64,000 bases of DNA from ZC4RG30 sp039932715 (lineage in GTDB: Bacteria; Pseudomonadota; Gammaproteobacteria; Steroidobacterales; Steroidobacteraceae), in NCBI GenBank assembly GCA_039932715.1, contig JBDTPN010000002.1, forward strand, positions 1-64,000, written 5' to 3'. This document shows, piece after piece, positions 25,037-33,293 of this stretch. Position numbers and translations under genes: made by a program. Under the pieces are notes generated by a model. That model was not told the origin of the DNA. It saw nothing but the letters and a program-made list of their open reading frames with translations, and did not search any database. Within the stretch, counting starts at the first letter, position 1; each line of letters starts with the position of its first letter.

Positions 25037-26787
25037 TGAAGACGCTGGTGGCGGCGGCGGTGGCATCCACCTTGCGCAGTGCCCAAGCTGCTGAACCACC
25101 TGTGTTCGGGGGCATCATGCGCAAGGGGCGCCCCCCGGGCGACTCGCCGTCGAAGCCCCCGGCGCCAGTGCATTCGGTCGAACGTGCCGATGGCCTGCTG
25201 ATCGAACGCAACGCGGCCGTCAAGTTGCGCGATGGCGTGACCATTTACGCCGACGTTTATCGGCCGGACAGTCCGCTGTCCGAAGAAAAGTTGCCAGCCA
25301 TCGTGGGCTGGGGGCCATATGGCAAGCACACAGTGGGCCGCACTTATTCGCCAGAGTCGGGTGTCAAGCCAGGCTGGATTTCCAAGTACACAGGCTTTGA
25401 AGGCAATGATCCGTTGTACTGGTGCCCGCGCGGTTACGCCATCGTCTATCCGGATCCGCGGGGGCTGTGGTGGTCCGAGGGAGATATGCACCACGGCGGT
25501 ATCATCGAGAGCCACGATTGCTATGACCTCATCGAATGGGTGGGCACCCGCGATTGGTGCAGCGGCAAGGTGGGACTCAGCGGTGTGTCGTATCTGGCAG
25601 CAATCCAGTATCAAGTGGCGCCGCTGCGTCCACCGCATCTGGCGGCGATCAACCCCTGGGAAGGTTTTCACGACTGGTATCGCGAGTTCGCGTATCACGG
25701 TGGCATCCGCGAGACCGGATTCCTTCCGTACGCCGCAAACAGCATCACCTGGGGCCAGAACCTCTCGGAAGATACCGACGCCAATGTGAAGGCACATCCG
25801 CTGTACGACGACTACTGGCGCAGCAAGGAAACCCGGCTCGAAGACATCGAGGTGCCGGCATTTGTGGTCGCCAGCTGGACCGACCAGGGATTCCACACCC
25901 GCGGCACGCTGGATTGCTTCCGCAAGATCAGTTCCAAACACAAGTGGCTGCTGGTGCATGGCCAGAAGAAGTGGGGACATTTCTTCGACCCCAGGCACGT
26001 GCGCCAGCTGCAGACATTTTTCGACCACTTCCTCAAGGGAGTCGACGACGCCGTGCTGGATTGGCCGAAAGTGCAGATCGAGGTGCGCGAGCGCGCCTAT
26101 GTGCAGGTGCTTCGGGAAGAGGTTGAGTGGCCTCTGCAGCGCCAGCAATTGGTACCGCTCTATCTGAATGCCGCCGGCGAGTCGGCTGAGCGGGCAATGC
26201 CGGGCAGTGAGTCGCAGCGCCGCTACCTCTCGACGGATGCAGACCAGTCGGCACACTTCGATCACGTGTTTGCCCAAGACACCGAGATAACCGGTCACAT
26301 GAAGCTGAAGCTGTGGGTGGCGGCCGCGGATGCCGATGACATGGATTTGTTCATTGCAATTCAGAAAATCGATCGCAATCAGGAATTGGTCGGCTTCCAC
26401 TATTACGCAAGCTTTGACACCGGGCCTGCCGCGCTGGGATGGCTGCGAGTCAGCCACCGGGAACTGGATCCACGGCGCTCCAAGCCGGAGCAGCCAGTCC
26501 AGTCACATCTGCGAGAACAGATGCTGGGTCCAGGCCAGATCGTGCCGGTCGAGATAGAGATCTGGCCATCGTCCACCTCCTTCGCGAAGGGAGAGAAGCT
26601 GCGCGTGCTGGTCAAGGGTTCGGATATCTATCCCTACCCGAGCCGGACTGTCGGCACGCCGCTGGCGCTGCATGGTGAGCTGCGCAACCGCGGCGATCAC
26701 GTGATCTGGACCGGCGGTCGCTACGATTCGCATCTGCTGGTCCCGGTGATTCCCGGCAGCGCAGCGGCTGCTGCGCTCAGGGTCTAA
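25009..26787 (+). CDS. CocE/NonD family hydrolase (X-Pro dipeptidyl-peptidase-like)
   Basis: 592 residues. A Tat-like start (ERRDLMK) plus a hydrophobic stretch to about residue 28 suggests export. The S15 alpha/beta hydrolase domain (about 65-350) has RDGVTIYADVYRP, the nucleophile Ser194 in GLSGVSYLAA and a later Asp/His region (VASWTDQGFH, GQKKWGHFF). The C-terminal jelly-roll (about 370-580) of X-Pro peptidases and cocaine esterase ends with RNRGDHVIWTGGRYDSHLLVPVIP. Family members cleave esters, amides or Pro peptides. It overlaps the double-SnoaL gene by 28 nt. The substrate is not predictable; an ester imported by the neighbouring receptors is plausible. Confidence 0.92.
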   Translation: MVSIERRDLMKTLVAAAVASTLRSAQAAEPPVFGGIMRKGRPPGDSPSKPPAPVHSVERADGLLIERNAAVKLRDGVTIYADVYRPDSPLSEEKLPAIVGWGPYGKHTVGRTYSPESGVKPGWISKYTGFEGNDPLYWCPRGYAIVYPDPRGLWWSEGDMHHGGIIESHDCYDLIEWVGTRDWCSGKVGLSGVSYLAAIQYQVAPLRPPHLAAINPWEGFHDWYREFAYHGGIRETGFLPYAANSITWGQNLSEDTDANVKAHPLYDDYWRSKETRLEDIEVPAFVVASWTDQGFHTRGTLDCFRKISSKHKWLLVHGQKKWGHFFDPRHVRQLQTFFDHFLKGVDDAVLDWPKVQIEVRERAYVQVLREEVEWPLQRQQLVPLYLNAAGESAERAMPGSESQRRYLSTDADQSAHFDHVFAQDTEITGHMKLKLWVAAADADDMDLFIAIQKIDRNQELVGFHYYASFDTGPAALGWLRVSHRELDPRRSKPEQPVQSHLREQMLGPGQIVPVEIEIWPSSTSFAKGEKLRVLVKGSDIYPYPSRTVGTPLALHGELRNRGDHVIWTGGRYDSHLLVPVIPGSAAAAALRV

Positions 26788-26885
26788 TATGTCACGGTCC
26801 ATATCGTAGTCCGCATGGATGAGGCGAGCAGGTGGCGCATCGCGTGACCTGATTCATCTTGCGGCGCAGTTCGCAGGATGAAATA

Positions 26886-28412
26886 TTGAAATTGAAGCAT
26901 CTGCCGTATTTTCTGCTGGCCTGCTGCGCGCTGGCGCATGCAGCCGAAAGCAGCACACCGCTGCTGCAAGCCGCCTACGAAGGCGATGCCCAGAGCGTCG
27001 CCAAACTGATCAGCGCTGGCGCCAACGTGAAAGAGGCCAACATGTTCGGCGTCACGCCCATGTCGCAGGCCGCACAGCGCGGCGAGACCGTGGTGTTGAA
27101 ACTGCTGCTCAAGGCCGGCGCCGATGCGGATTCGCCCAACGCCGATGGCGAGACCGCGTTGATGACCGTGGCGCGCACCGGCAACGTGGAGGCTGCGAAG
27201 CTGCTGGTTGCCGCAGGCGCCAAGGTCAACGCGCGCGAGAACTGGGGCGGGCAGACCCCGCTGATCTGGGCAGCAGCGCAGAACCAGCCCGAGATGATCC
27301 GCTTCCTCGTTTCAAAGGGCGCCGAAGTGGATGCGCGTTCCGCAGTGCGCGACTGGCCGCGGCGCATGACGGCCGAAGAGCGACCCAAGGACATGAACCG
27401 CGGCGGCATGTCGGGATTGATGTTCGCGGCGCGCGAGGGGCATATGGAAGCCCTGCGCACCCTGTTGAAGGCCGGAGCCGATCCCAACTTTGCAGATCCT
27501 GATGGCAGCACTGCATTGATAGTGGCCCTTATGAATGGCCATTGGGATGCAGCGGCATTGTTGGTGGACGCGGGTGCCGATGTAGACACCTGGGATCTCT
27601 GGGGGCAGACGCCGCTGTACATGGCGGTGGACATGAATACCTTGCCCACAGGCGCGCGCATCGAGCTGCCGACCACGGATCAGGCTACGGGGATGGATAT
27701 CATCAATCTGCTTATCGCCAGGGGCGCCAACGTCAACTCACGGCTCAAGTTGCGCCCGCCGTATCGCAATGTAGGTCAGGATCGGCTGGCCGATCCTGCC
27801 ATCGACTATGACGCGACGCCCCTGCTGCGCGCCGCCAAGGCCGCGGACCTGCCCGTCATGAAGGCACTTCTGGATGCCGGCGCTCTGGTGGATTTGCCAA
27901 ACGCGTATGGACATACACCACTGATCGTGGCTGCGGGCGCCACGCGCGGGCGCGCCACGCCAACACGCGGCGGTAATTACACCGAAGCCCAGGCCATCGA
28001 TGCGGTCAAATTGCTGTTGGCTGCGGGAGCCAATGCCAACGCCTCCGGCTACCACAGCGATACCGCGCGCGGTGAGGCACTGCGCTGTACGGGCTACGTA
28101 GTGATTCAGGATTGCTACAAGGGTGAGACTGCCATGCACGGTGCAGCGCTGCATGGCTGGATCAATCTTGCCGAAGTGCTCAAACAGGCGGGCGCAAACC
28201 TCGATGCCCGGGACGCAGATGGGAAGACACCGCTGGACTACGCGATGGGACGTTACCGCCTGGGCTTTCTTGAGAACCAGCCGGCGCCACAGCTCAAGAT
28301 AGCCGAGGCGCTGCGCAACATGGGTGCGAACAAAGAATCCGCCAATGCGACCGCATTGCCGCCGGGCGCAAGACCCATAGTCGTTGCCGAAGTGCCCGCG
28401 CTGCCTTACTGA
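26886..28412 (+). CDS. Secreted ankyrin-repeat protein (about 508 aa)
   Basis: An envelope or periplasmic ankyrin protein. The TTG at 26886 is chosen: AGGATG lies about 8 nt upstream and the product begins MKLKHLPYFLLACCALAHAA, a good signal peptide; the TTG at 26859 gives a poorer one. About ten ankyrin repeats follow (for example TPLLQAAYEGDAQSVAKLI, ETALMTVARTGNVEAAKLLV). A non-repeat insert around WPRRMTAEERPKDMNRGG is shared, in diverged form, with the paralogue at 60768. Ankyrin repeats bind partner proteins. It lies between the CocE hydrolase and the sugar dehydrogenase. No enzymatic domain is visible. Confidence 0.92.
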   Translation: MKLKHLPYFLLACCALAHAAESSTPLLQAAYEGDAQSVAKLISAGANVKEANMFGVTPMSQAAQRGETVVLKLLLKAGADADSPNADGETALMTVARTGNVEAAKLLVAAGAKVNARENWGGQTPLIWAAAQNQPEMIRFLVSKGAEVDARSAVRDWPRRMTAEERPKDMNRGGMSGLMFAAREGHMEALRTLLKAGADPNFADPDGSTALIVALMNGHWDAAALLVDAGADVDTWDLWGQTPLYMAVDMNTLPTGARIELPTTDQATGMDIINLLIARGANVNSRLKLRPPYRNVGQDRLADPAIDYDATPLLRAAKAADLPVMKALLDAGALVDLPNAYGHTPLIVAAGATRGRATPTRGGNYTEAQAIDAVKLLLAAGANANASGYHSDTARGEALRCTGYVVIQDCYKGETAMHGAALHGWINLAEVLKQAGANLDARDADGKTPLDYAMGRYRLGFLENQPAPQLKIAEALRNMGANKESANATALPPGARPIVVAEVPALPY

Positions 28413-28418
28413 CCCGCG

Positions 28419-29633
28419 TTATTTTGGCGCCAGTCGATACAGGCCACCGGTCGCCGTGTCTTCGATCAGCCATAGAGCACCATCCGGAGCCTGCGCGACA
28501 TCGCGGGCACGGAAGCCAATCACCCAGCGTTCGGCGGGCTTTGCACTGACACCGTCCACGATGATGCGGTTGAGCGTGCCGCTGCCCATGCCACTGACGA
28601 ATGCAGAGCCCTTCCACTGCGGGAAAAGGTTGCCGCTATAGAACATCAAATTGCCCGGTGCGATGACCGGGGTCCAGTAGATCACCGGCTTGGCGAGATC
28701 GGCGCGCGTGTCGGGACTGGGGATGGGCACGCCGTCATAGTTGTTCGCATATGAAACCAGCGGCCAGCCGTAGTTCTTGCCCGGCTCGATGAGGTTGAGC
28801 TCGTCACCGCCGCGCGGGCCATGCTCGACTTCCCACAATTTTCCATCGGGCGCAAACGCAAGCCCGTAGGGCGTGCGATGGCCCGTACTCCAGGTCTCGG
28901 AAGGCGTCAGGTTGGGACCGCTGAATGTGAAGGTGCGTATCGGCTTGGCCGTCTTGGCGTCTTCAGTGTTCTTGGGAGGGTCGATTACATCCACGGTATT
29001 CGCGCCGGTCTTGCCGGCCATGGGATTGCCCGGCGCTGGCTTGCCGTCGAGCGTCAGGCGCAGGATCTTGCCCGCGGGCTGGTTGGAGTCTTGTGCAGGG
29101 GTGAAGCGCTGGCGCTCACCGACGGTCAGGTAAAGAAGCTTGTTGTCGGGCGAGAAGGCAATGGCTGCGCCCACCTGTCCGCCCTTGCCCTTGATGGGAT
29201 CGCGCCAGATGACCTTGAGCTTGGCCAGGGCAGGGGCGGGCTTGTCGACATCCAGTATCGCATGCGCCAGTGCAAGGCTCGAGGTGGCAGGATCCGCGCC
29301 CGGCTCCGAGTAGGTCAGGTAAATTCCGCGATCCTTGGCGAAGGTGGGGGACAGGTAGATGCCCAGCAGGCCATTCTGCCCGCCGAACTGCACGGCGGGA
29401 ACACCCGTCACTTGCGTCTTCTGGCCCTGCTGCGTCGCGATGAAGATCTTGCCGCCCTTTTCGGTGATCAGCATGCGTCCGTCGGGCAGGAAGGCAATGC
29501 GCCAGGGCAGGTTGAATTCGGCAACCCTGGTCACTGCGAAAGGTTTGGCGTCAGTAGGCGCGAGGGCGCCGGCATTGATCTGCGCCAATGCGGGAGTTGT
29601 GGCCAGTGCGGCCAGTAGCCAGATACGCTTCAT
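28419..29633 (-). CDS. PQQ-dependent sugar dehydrogenase (glucose/sorbosone type)
   Basis: 404-residue periplasmic six-bladed beta-propeller of the soluble glucose/aldose sugar dehydrogenase type (GSDH); it oxidises aldoses with PQQ. The signal peptide is 1-18 (ALAQINA). NLPWRIAFLPDGRMLITEKGG opens the fold; later comes the calcium/PQQ region with GHRTPYGLAFAPDGKLWEVEHG and GGDELNLIEPGKNYGWP, typical of the family. The end has LWLIEDTATGGLYRLAPK. ATG at 29633 chosen over an in-frame ATG 5 codons upstream. No pqq biosynthesis genes are in the window; a second PQQ-type enzyme is at 37033. Convergent with the ankyrin gene (6-nt gap). Confidence 0.92.
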   Translation of the reverse strand: MKRIWLLAALATTPALAQINAGALAPTDAKPFAVTRVAEFNLPWRIAFLPDGRMLITEKGGKIFIATQQGQKTQVTGVPAVQFGGQNGLLGIYLSPTFAKDRGIYLTYSEPGADPATSSLALAHAILDVDKPAPALAKLKVIWRDPIKGKGGQVGAAIAFSPDNKLLYLTVGERQRFTPAQDSNQPAGKILRLTLDGKPAPGNPMAGKTGANTVDVIDPPKNTEDAKTAKPIRTFTFSGPNLTPSETWSTGHRTPYGLAFAPDGKLWEVEHGPRGGDELNLIEPGKNYGWPLVSYANNYDGVPIPSPDTRADLAKPVIYWTPVIAPGNLMFYSGNLFPQWKGSAFVSGMGSGTLNRIIVDGVSAKPAERWVIGFRARDVAQAPDGALWLIEDTATGGLYRLAPK

Positions 29634-29670
29634 GTCAGAAGTATACATATCGATTTGCGGCGGAGGTCAG

Positions 29671-29928
29671 ATGCCCATCCACGATTACCAATGTGAGCGC
29701 TGCAAGCAGCGCTTCGAGCTGCTGGTGATGCCTAACCAGAAGCCGGTGTGTCCGGGATGTGGCGGCCGGCGCCTGGAGCGTCTATTTCCCACTTCCGCCG
29801 CGGTCAGCACCAGCCGGACGCGTGGCCTTTCACTGGCCGGTGCGCGCAGCAAGGCAGGCGTCGAGAAAAAAGACAAGGACATGGCTCATGCGGAGTATCT
29901 GCGCAAGCACGAGCGCGACCACTCCTGA
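29671..29928 (+). CDS. FmdB-family zinc-ribbon protein
   Basis: 85-residue small protein with the CxxC...CxxC zinc ribbon of FmdB regulators. It begins MPIHDYQCERCKQRFE, with cysteines at 8 and 11 and a second pair in CPGCGG. The end is basic and charged (EKKDKDMAHAEYLRKHERD). CGGAGG precedes the ATG. Family members are putative regulators or RNA/protein-binding factors; no direct role is known. It converges with the lipoprotein at 29930 (1-nt gap) and is divergent from the sugar dehydrogenase. Confidence 0.9.
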   Translation: MPIHDYQCERCKQRFELLVMPNQKPVCPGCGGRRLERLFPTSAAVSTSRTRGLSLAGARSKAGVEKKDKDMAHAEYLRKHERDHS

Positions 29929-29929
29929 G

Positions 29930-31198
29930 CTACAAAGCCATCCAGTCCAGCATGCCCTGGTATTTTGGAGCGGCTGCGGCCGTGTCGCCGGTGTTGAGCT
30001 TGAGCCCCCAGCAGGATCCTGAGTGCGCGTACTGCATTGCAGGTCCGTTCAAACCTGTATCAAACAGGGCCTTGAGAAAGTCGCGGTACACAGGCCGCAT
30101 GGCCGGATCCTGCTGGATGGTGACGCAGCCTGTTCCCGTCGAATAGGAATCTGATCCGACTTCGTAGGCAATCAGTGGCACGCCCATGCGCTGCGCGCAG
30201 GAGCGATGCTCGGCAACTCCTGCGGCTGCACTGGGAATCGCATTGCGCAGTTCCTGCGTGGATGCTCCATAGAGATACGGCGCAACGGCGTAGACATCCG
30301 GCCAGGTATGCGACGGATTGATCTGCTTGTTCGACAGGGCTTCGAGCTGGTTTTCGCAGGGTCCGCTCCACACGGACTGGCCTGCCAGCACGCGCACCAG
30401 TCGCTGCGGTGCGTCTGCGAATACGCGGCCGAATTCCTCGAACATGCGCACCGACGCATAGACGGAATAGGAGGCGGGACCACTGGAGCCGGGCAATGCC
30501 AGTTTGCCTGCCTCGCCTGCAGCGTAATTGCTCTGCGGGAATGCCCCGTTCCAGACCTCATTGGACCATTCGATGTACAGGCGCAGCGAAGGTTTGAGCC
30601 GGTCCTTGAACAGCTGCGCCACCTGGCGCCAGTCGTCAGCCGTGGACAAATGGTGGAGATTGATCCAGCAGTCCTTGTCGGTGCGATTGCACAGGTCGAT
30701 CTGCCATTCATATGCCACAGGCTGGTTCTGATTCGCAGTGCTGGCCTTGCGGGTGCTGAAGTGAGCCTGGATGGTCTGCGCGAAATTGATGTCGTTCCAT
30801 TCCATGAAACGCAGCACGCGGTATGGGCTCAGGTCCTGGATCAGTTCGGCGCGCCAGGGATTGGTGGCAGTCGCGAAGTTCACGCCTGACTGGAAATAGT
30901 CCTGCGATCCTTCCCAGTCGATGTTCCAGAAATTCGCGCCCACGAATTTTCCGGAACCGGGAGCCGGATTCGTCAGCGCGGCAGAGGGCGGGTCCGGCGT
31001 GGGTGTCGGCGTTGGCGTTGGCGTTGGTGTTGGCGAAGTGGCGGGCGGTGTTGGCGTCGGAGTGGGAACCGGGACTGGAACCGGCGTGGGGGTGGTCTGC
31101 ACAGGGATTACATCTGTACCGCCACCGCCGCAGGCACCCAGGGCAAGAAGCGCCACGCCCATGGCGAGGCACCAACGATTGGCAGGTGATAAGTGCAT
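29930..31198 (-). CDS. Lipoprotein with Pro-Thr linker and glycoside-hydrolase-like domain
   Basis: 422 residues. Lipobox LALGAC with Cys23, then a GGGG stretch and a Pro-Thr-rich linker (about 36-71). The main domain (about 80-422) begins GKFVGANFWNIDWEG and contains LYIEWSNEVWNG, where the Asn-Glu pair looks like the acid/base of clan-A TIM-barrel glycosidases. Another candidate acid is the Glu in PLIAYEVGSDS near the end. It resembles bacterial secreted proteins annotated as cellulose-binding or GH5-like, but the family is not certain. The linker suggests it reaches out from the membrane to a polysaccharide. Single gene; convergent with the FmdB gene. Confidence 0.78.
   Translation of the reverse strand: MHLSPANRWCLAMGVALLALGACGGGGTDVIPVQTTPTPVPVPVPTPTPTPPATSPTPTPTPTPTPTPDPPSAALTNPAPGSGKFVGANFWNIDWEGSQDYFQSGVNFATATNPWRAELIQDLSPYRVLRFMEWNDINFAQTIQAHFSTRKASTANQNQPVAYEWQIDLCNRTDKDCWINLHHLSTADDWRQVAQLFKDRLKPSLRLYIEWSNEVWNGAFPQSNYAAGEAGKLALPGSSGPASYSVYASVRMFEEFGRVFADAPQRLVRVLAGQSVWSGPCENQLEALSNKQINPSHTWPDVYAVAPYLYGASTQELRNAIPSAAAGVAEHRSCAQRMGVPLIAYEVGSDSYSTGTGCVTIQQDPAMRPVYRDFLKALFDTGLNGPAMQYAHSGSCWGLKLNTGDTAAAAPKYQGMLDWMAL
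30986..31093 (-). repeat. In-gene repeat encoding a (Thr-Pro)n/(Val-Pro)n linker
   Basis: Short imperfect 6-bp units (GGTGTT, GGCGTT and the like on the plus strand) repeat through about 100 bp and encode an alternating Pro-Thr/Pro-Val linker. Such tracts change length by slippage, so linker length may vary between strains. Confidence 0.8.
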
Positions 31199-31276
31199 GG
31201 GCGCAAGGTAAAGGCCAATCGTGGCCCTGTCATTGCGTCGGGCGCTGGCGACGTCAGGCTTTCCCTTAAGGGGCGC

Positions 31277-32119
31277 TCAGCGCACCGGGCGCAGCACAAT
31301 GTGACCCACTGCCGTATTGGACGCTGGTACATGATAGAAGCGGCGCAGCTCCTGCACCTTCTCGCCCAGCGCGGCACGCATGATCAGCCACATGATTAGC
31401 TCGATGCCTTCGGACCCGCTTTCACGCAGGAATTCGAGCCGCGTGATGCGACGTAGATCGTCGGTCTGGCTCGACAGCTTGTCGAGGAAGGCGTTGTCGA
31501 ATTCCGGGTTGATGAGGCCGGCGCGGGGACCCTGCAGCTGGTGGCTCATGCCGCCGGTGCCCCAGATCTGCACATTGAGGCCCGCGGGATAAGACTGTAC
31601 GGCATCGGCGATGGCTGCGCCAAGCTGCCAGCAGCGATCGGCAGAAGGCGTGGGAAATTGCGTCACGTTCACCGCCAGCGGAATCACGCGCACCGGCCAT
31701 TGCTCAACCGTGCCGAACATCAGCGACAGTGGGACGGTCAGGCCGTGATCCACATCCATGTGATTCATCAACGTCAGGTCGAACTCGTCGATCACCAGCT
31801 GTTCGGCCAGATGTTCGGCCAGCACCGGATCCCCCATCACCATGGGCACGGGCCTTGCGCCCCAGCCTTCATCGGCAGGCGCGAATTCTTCCGCGCAGCC
31901 CAGGGCAAAGGTGGGTACCACATCCAGCATCATGGCGCTGGCATGGTCGTTGTAGCAGAGGATCACTACATCGGGATCTTCGCGTTGCTGGAATTCCTTG
32001 ACCCATTCATAGCCGTCAAAGACGGGCTTCCAGTAATCGTCCTGTGTGCGTCCGAGATCAATGGCCGCACCGATGGCCGGCACATGGCTGCTCCCGATGC
32101 CTGCCGTGATTCGCGCCAT
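31277..32119 (-). CDS. Class III extradiol dioxygenase, LigB-like catalytic subunit
   Basis: 280-residue catalytic (beta) subunit of a protocatechuate 4,5-dioxygenase/gallate-dioxygenase-like enzyme; it opens catechol-type rings next to the hydroxyls using Fe(II). The start MARITAGIGSSHVPAIG gives the first Fe-binding His (about residue 12). A second candidate is the His in YNDHASAM; MNHMDVDHGLTVPL holds more conserved His residues. The ATG at 32119 overlaps the stop of the LigA gene by one base (TGATG), so both subunits are made together. No other protocatechuate-pathway gene is in the window, so the true substrate is open. Confidence 0.9.
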   Translation of the reverse strand: MARITAGIGSSHVPAIGAAIDLGRTQDDYWKPVFDGYEWVKEFQQREDPDVVILCYNDHASAMMLDVVPTFALGCAEEFAPADEGWGARPVPMVMGDPVLAEHLAEQLVIDEFDLTLMNHMDVDHGLTVPLSLMFGTVEQWPVRVIPLAVNVTQFPTPSADRCWQLGAAIADAVQSYPAGLNVQIWGTGGMSHQLQGPRAGLINPEFDNAFLDKLSSQTDDLRRITRLEFLRESGSEGIELIMWLIMRAALGEKVQELRRFYHVPASNTAVGHIVLRPVR

Positions 32120-32520
32120 CAGTTCTTGCCTCGAATGGAACGGTTGCCTTTGATGGGCCGTCCGCCCGAACGCATCATCGCCGCATAGGCATCGGGCGTC
32201 ATTCCCGTCATTGATCCCACTGCCCGTTGTGCGCTCCAACCATCGGTGTTGGAAAGTTTCACCAGGAAATAGATGTTGCCGCCCAGTTCGATCAGCTGGT
32301 TGAAATCGCGGCTGAGCACGGCCTGCTTTTGCTCTTCACTCATGCGGAAGCGATCCAGATAGGTGCGCTCGTCCTGCTTGAACACTTCGCGGTTGGCTGC
32401 CTCCATCAGGGACATGCAGAATTTATGCAGGTGATACGCCTGGCGACTGCGCTTGGCTGTGAACACCGTGGTACCGGGAATGTCGTCCAGCTCGTCGAGC
32501 GAATAAAGCCGCGTGCGCAT
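32119..32520 (-). CDS. Class III extradiol dioxygenase, LigA-like small subunit
   Basis: 133-residue small (alpha) subunit pairing with the LigB-like protein. It matches the LigA domain from residue about 27 on (AYHLHKFCMSLMEAANREVF, ELGGNIYFLVKLSNTDGWS, GSMTGMTPDAYAAMM). In LigAB the small subunit caps the active site. The ATG at 32520 is used because MRTRLYSLDELDDIPGT fits family starts; the ORF extends upstream only as an antisense shadow of the next gene. One-base overlap with the LigB gene downstream. Divergent from the alpha/beta hydrolase at 32579, possibly sharing a 58-bp control region. Confidence 0.9.
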   Translation of the reverse strand: MRTRLYSLDELDDIPGTTVFTAKRSRQAYHLHKFCMSLMEAANREVFKQDERTYLDRFRMSEEQKQAVLSRDFNQLIELGGNIYFLVKLSNTDGWSAQRAVGSMTGMTPDAYAAMMRSGGRPIKGNRSIRGKN

Positions 32521-32578
32521 GACGGTGGGCCTCTGGTCTAATGTGATCCTCACTATAGGCGCGCCGGACAGGACTGTC

Positions 32579-33292
32579 ATGACCGCAGAATCACTCGTGT
32601 TGGTACCGGGACTGATGTGCGACGCCGCCGTCTGGCGCGCCCAGATAGCGGTGTTGAGTGACGGTCGTGATATCCAGGTGGCCGAGCACGCACTCAGTGA
32701 CTCGCTGGATGAGATGGCGCAACGCATTCTTGACCAGGCGCCCCCCCGCTTCGCATTGGCCGGTCATTCCATGGGCGGTCGCGTGGCGCTCGAAGTGGTG
32801 GCGCGCGCGCCCGGGCGCGTGTCCCGACTGGCGCTGCTCGACACGGGATATGAACCCCTGGCGCCGGGCGAGCCAGGCGACCGCGAAAAAGCCGGGCGTT
32901 ACCGGCTGCTCGAAATCGCACAGCGCGATGGCATGCTGTCCATGGCCAGGGATTGGGCGCGGGGCATGGTCCATCCTGCGCGTCTCACCGATGCGACGCT
33001 GATGGACGCCATCCATTCCATGATCGTGCGTGCGGGCTTGGCGCAATTCGAGGCGCAGATCCGCGCGTTGCTGGCGCGCCCGGACCGCACTCAATTGCTG
33101 GCAACGCTGCGCATGCCCACGCTGGTGCTTTGCGGACGTGACGACAACTGGAGTCCGCTGTCGCGTCATGAAGTCATGGCGCAACTCATCAAGGCAAGTC
33201 ATCTGGTTGGTGTGCCCGAGTGCGGGCACATGAGCACCATGGAAAGACCTCAAGCCATCGCCAACGCCATGCAGGATTGGCTCGAATCCTGA
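32579..33292 (+). CDS. Alpha/beta hydrolase
   Basis: 237-residue alpha/beta hydrolase fold protein. The nucleophile is Ser64 in AGHSMGG; the Asp is in LCGRDDNWSP and the His in PECGHMSTMERP near the C-terminus, so the triad is complete. The oxyanion region is LVPGLMCDAAVW. ATG at 32579; the longer in-frame start at 32513 would overlap the LigA gene. It resembles small cytosolic hydrolases that act on esters or meta-cleavage-type products. The divergent LigAB pair makes a role in aromatic breakdown possible but unproven. It converges with the next gene (1-nt gap). Confidence 0.88.
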   Translation: MTAESLVLVPGLMCDAAVWRAQIAVLSDGRDIQVAEHALSDSLDEMAQRILDQAPPRFALAGHSMGGRVALEVVARAPGRVSRLALLDTGYEPLAPGEPGDREKAGRYRLLEIAQRDGMLSMARDWARGMVHPARLTDATLMDAIHSMIVRAGLAQFEAQIRALLARPDRTQLLATLRMPTLVLCGRDDNWSPLSRHEVMAQLIKASHLVGVPECGHMSTMERPQAIANAMQDWLES

Positions 33293-33293
33293 A

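Noticed and set aside
24772..26457. 561-aa antisense ORF under the CocE-type hydrolase
   Set aside because: The plus strand has an unmistakable hydrolase; the antisense ORF has no recognisable domain and arises from codon bias.
30986..31093. Possible CRISPR or satellite repeat
   Set aside because: Units are 6-bp codon pairs in frame encoding a Pro-Thr linker; no spacers.
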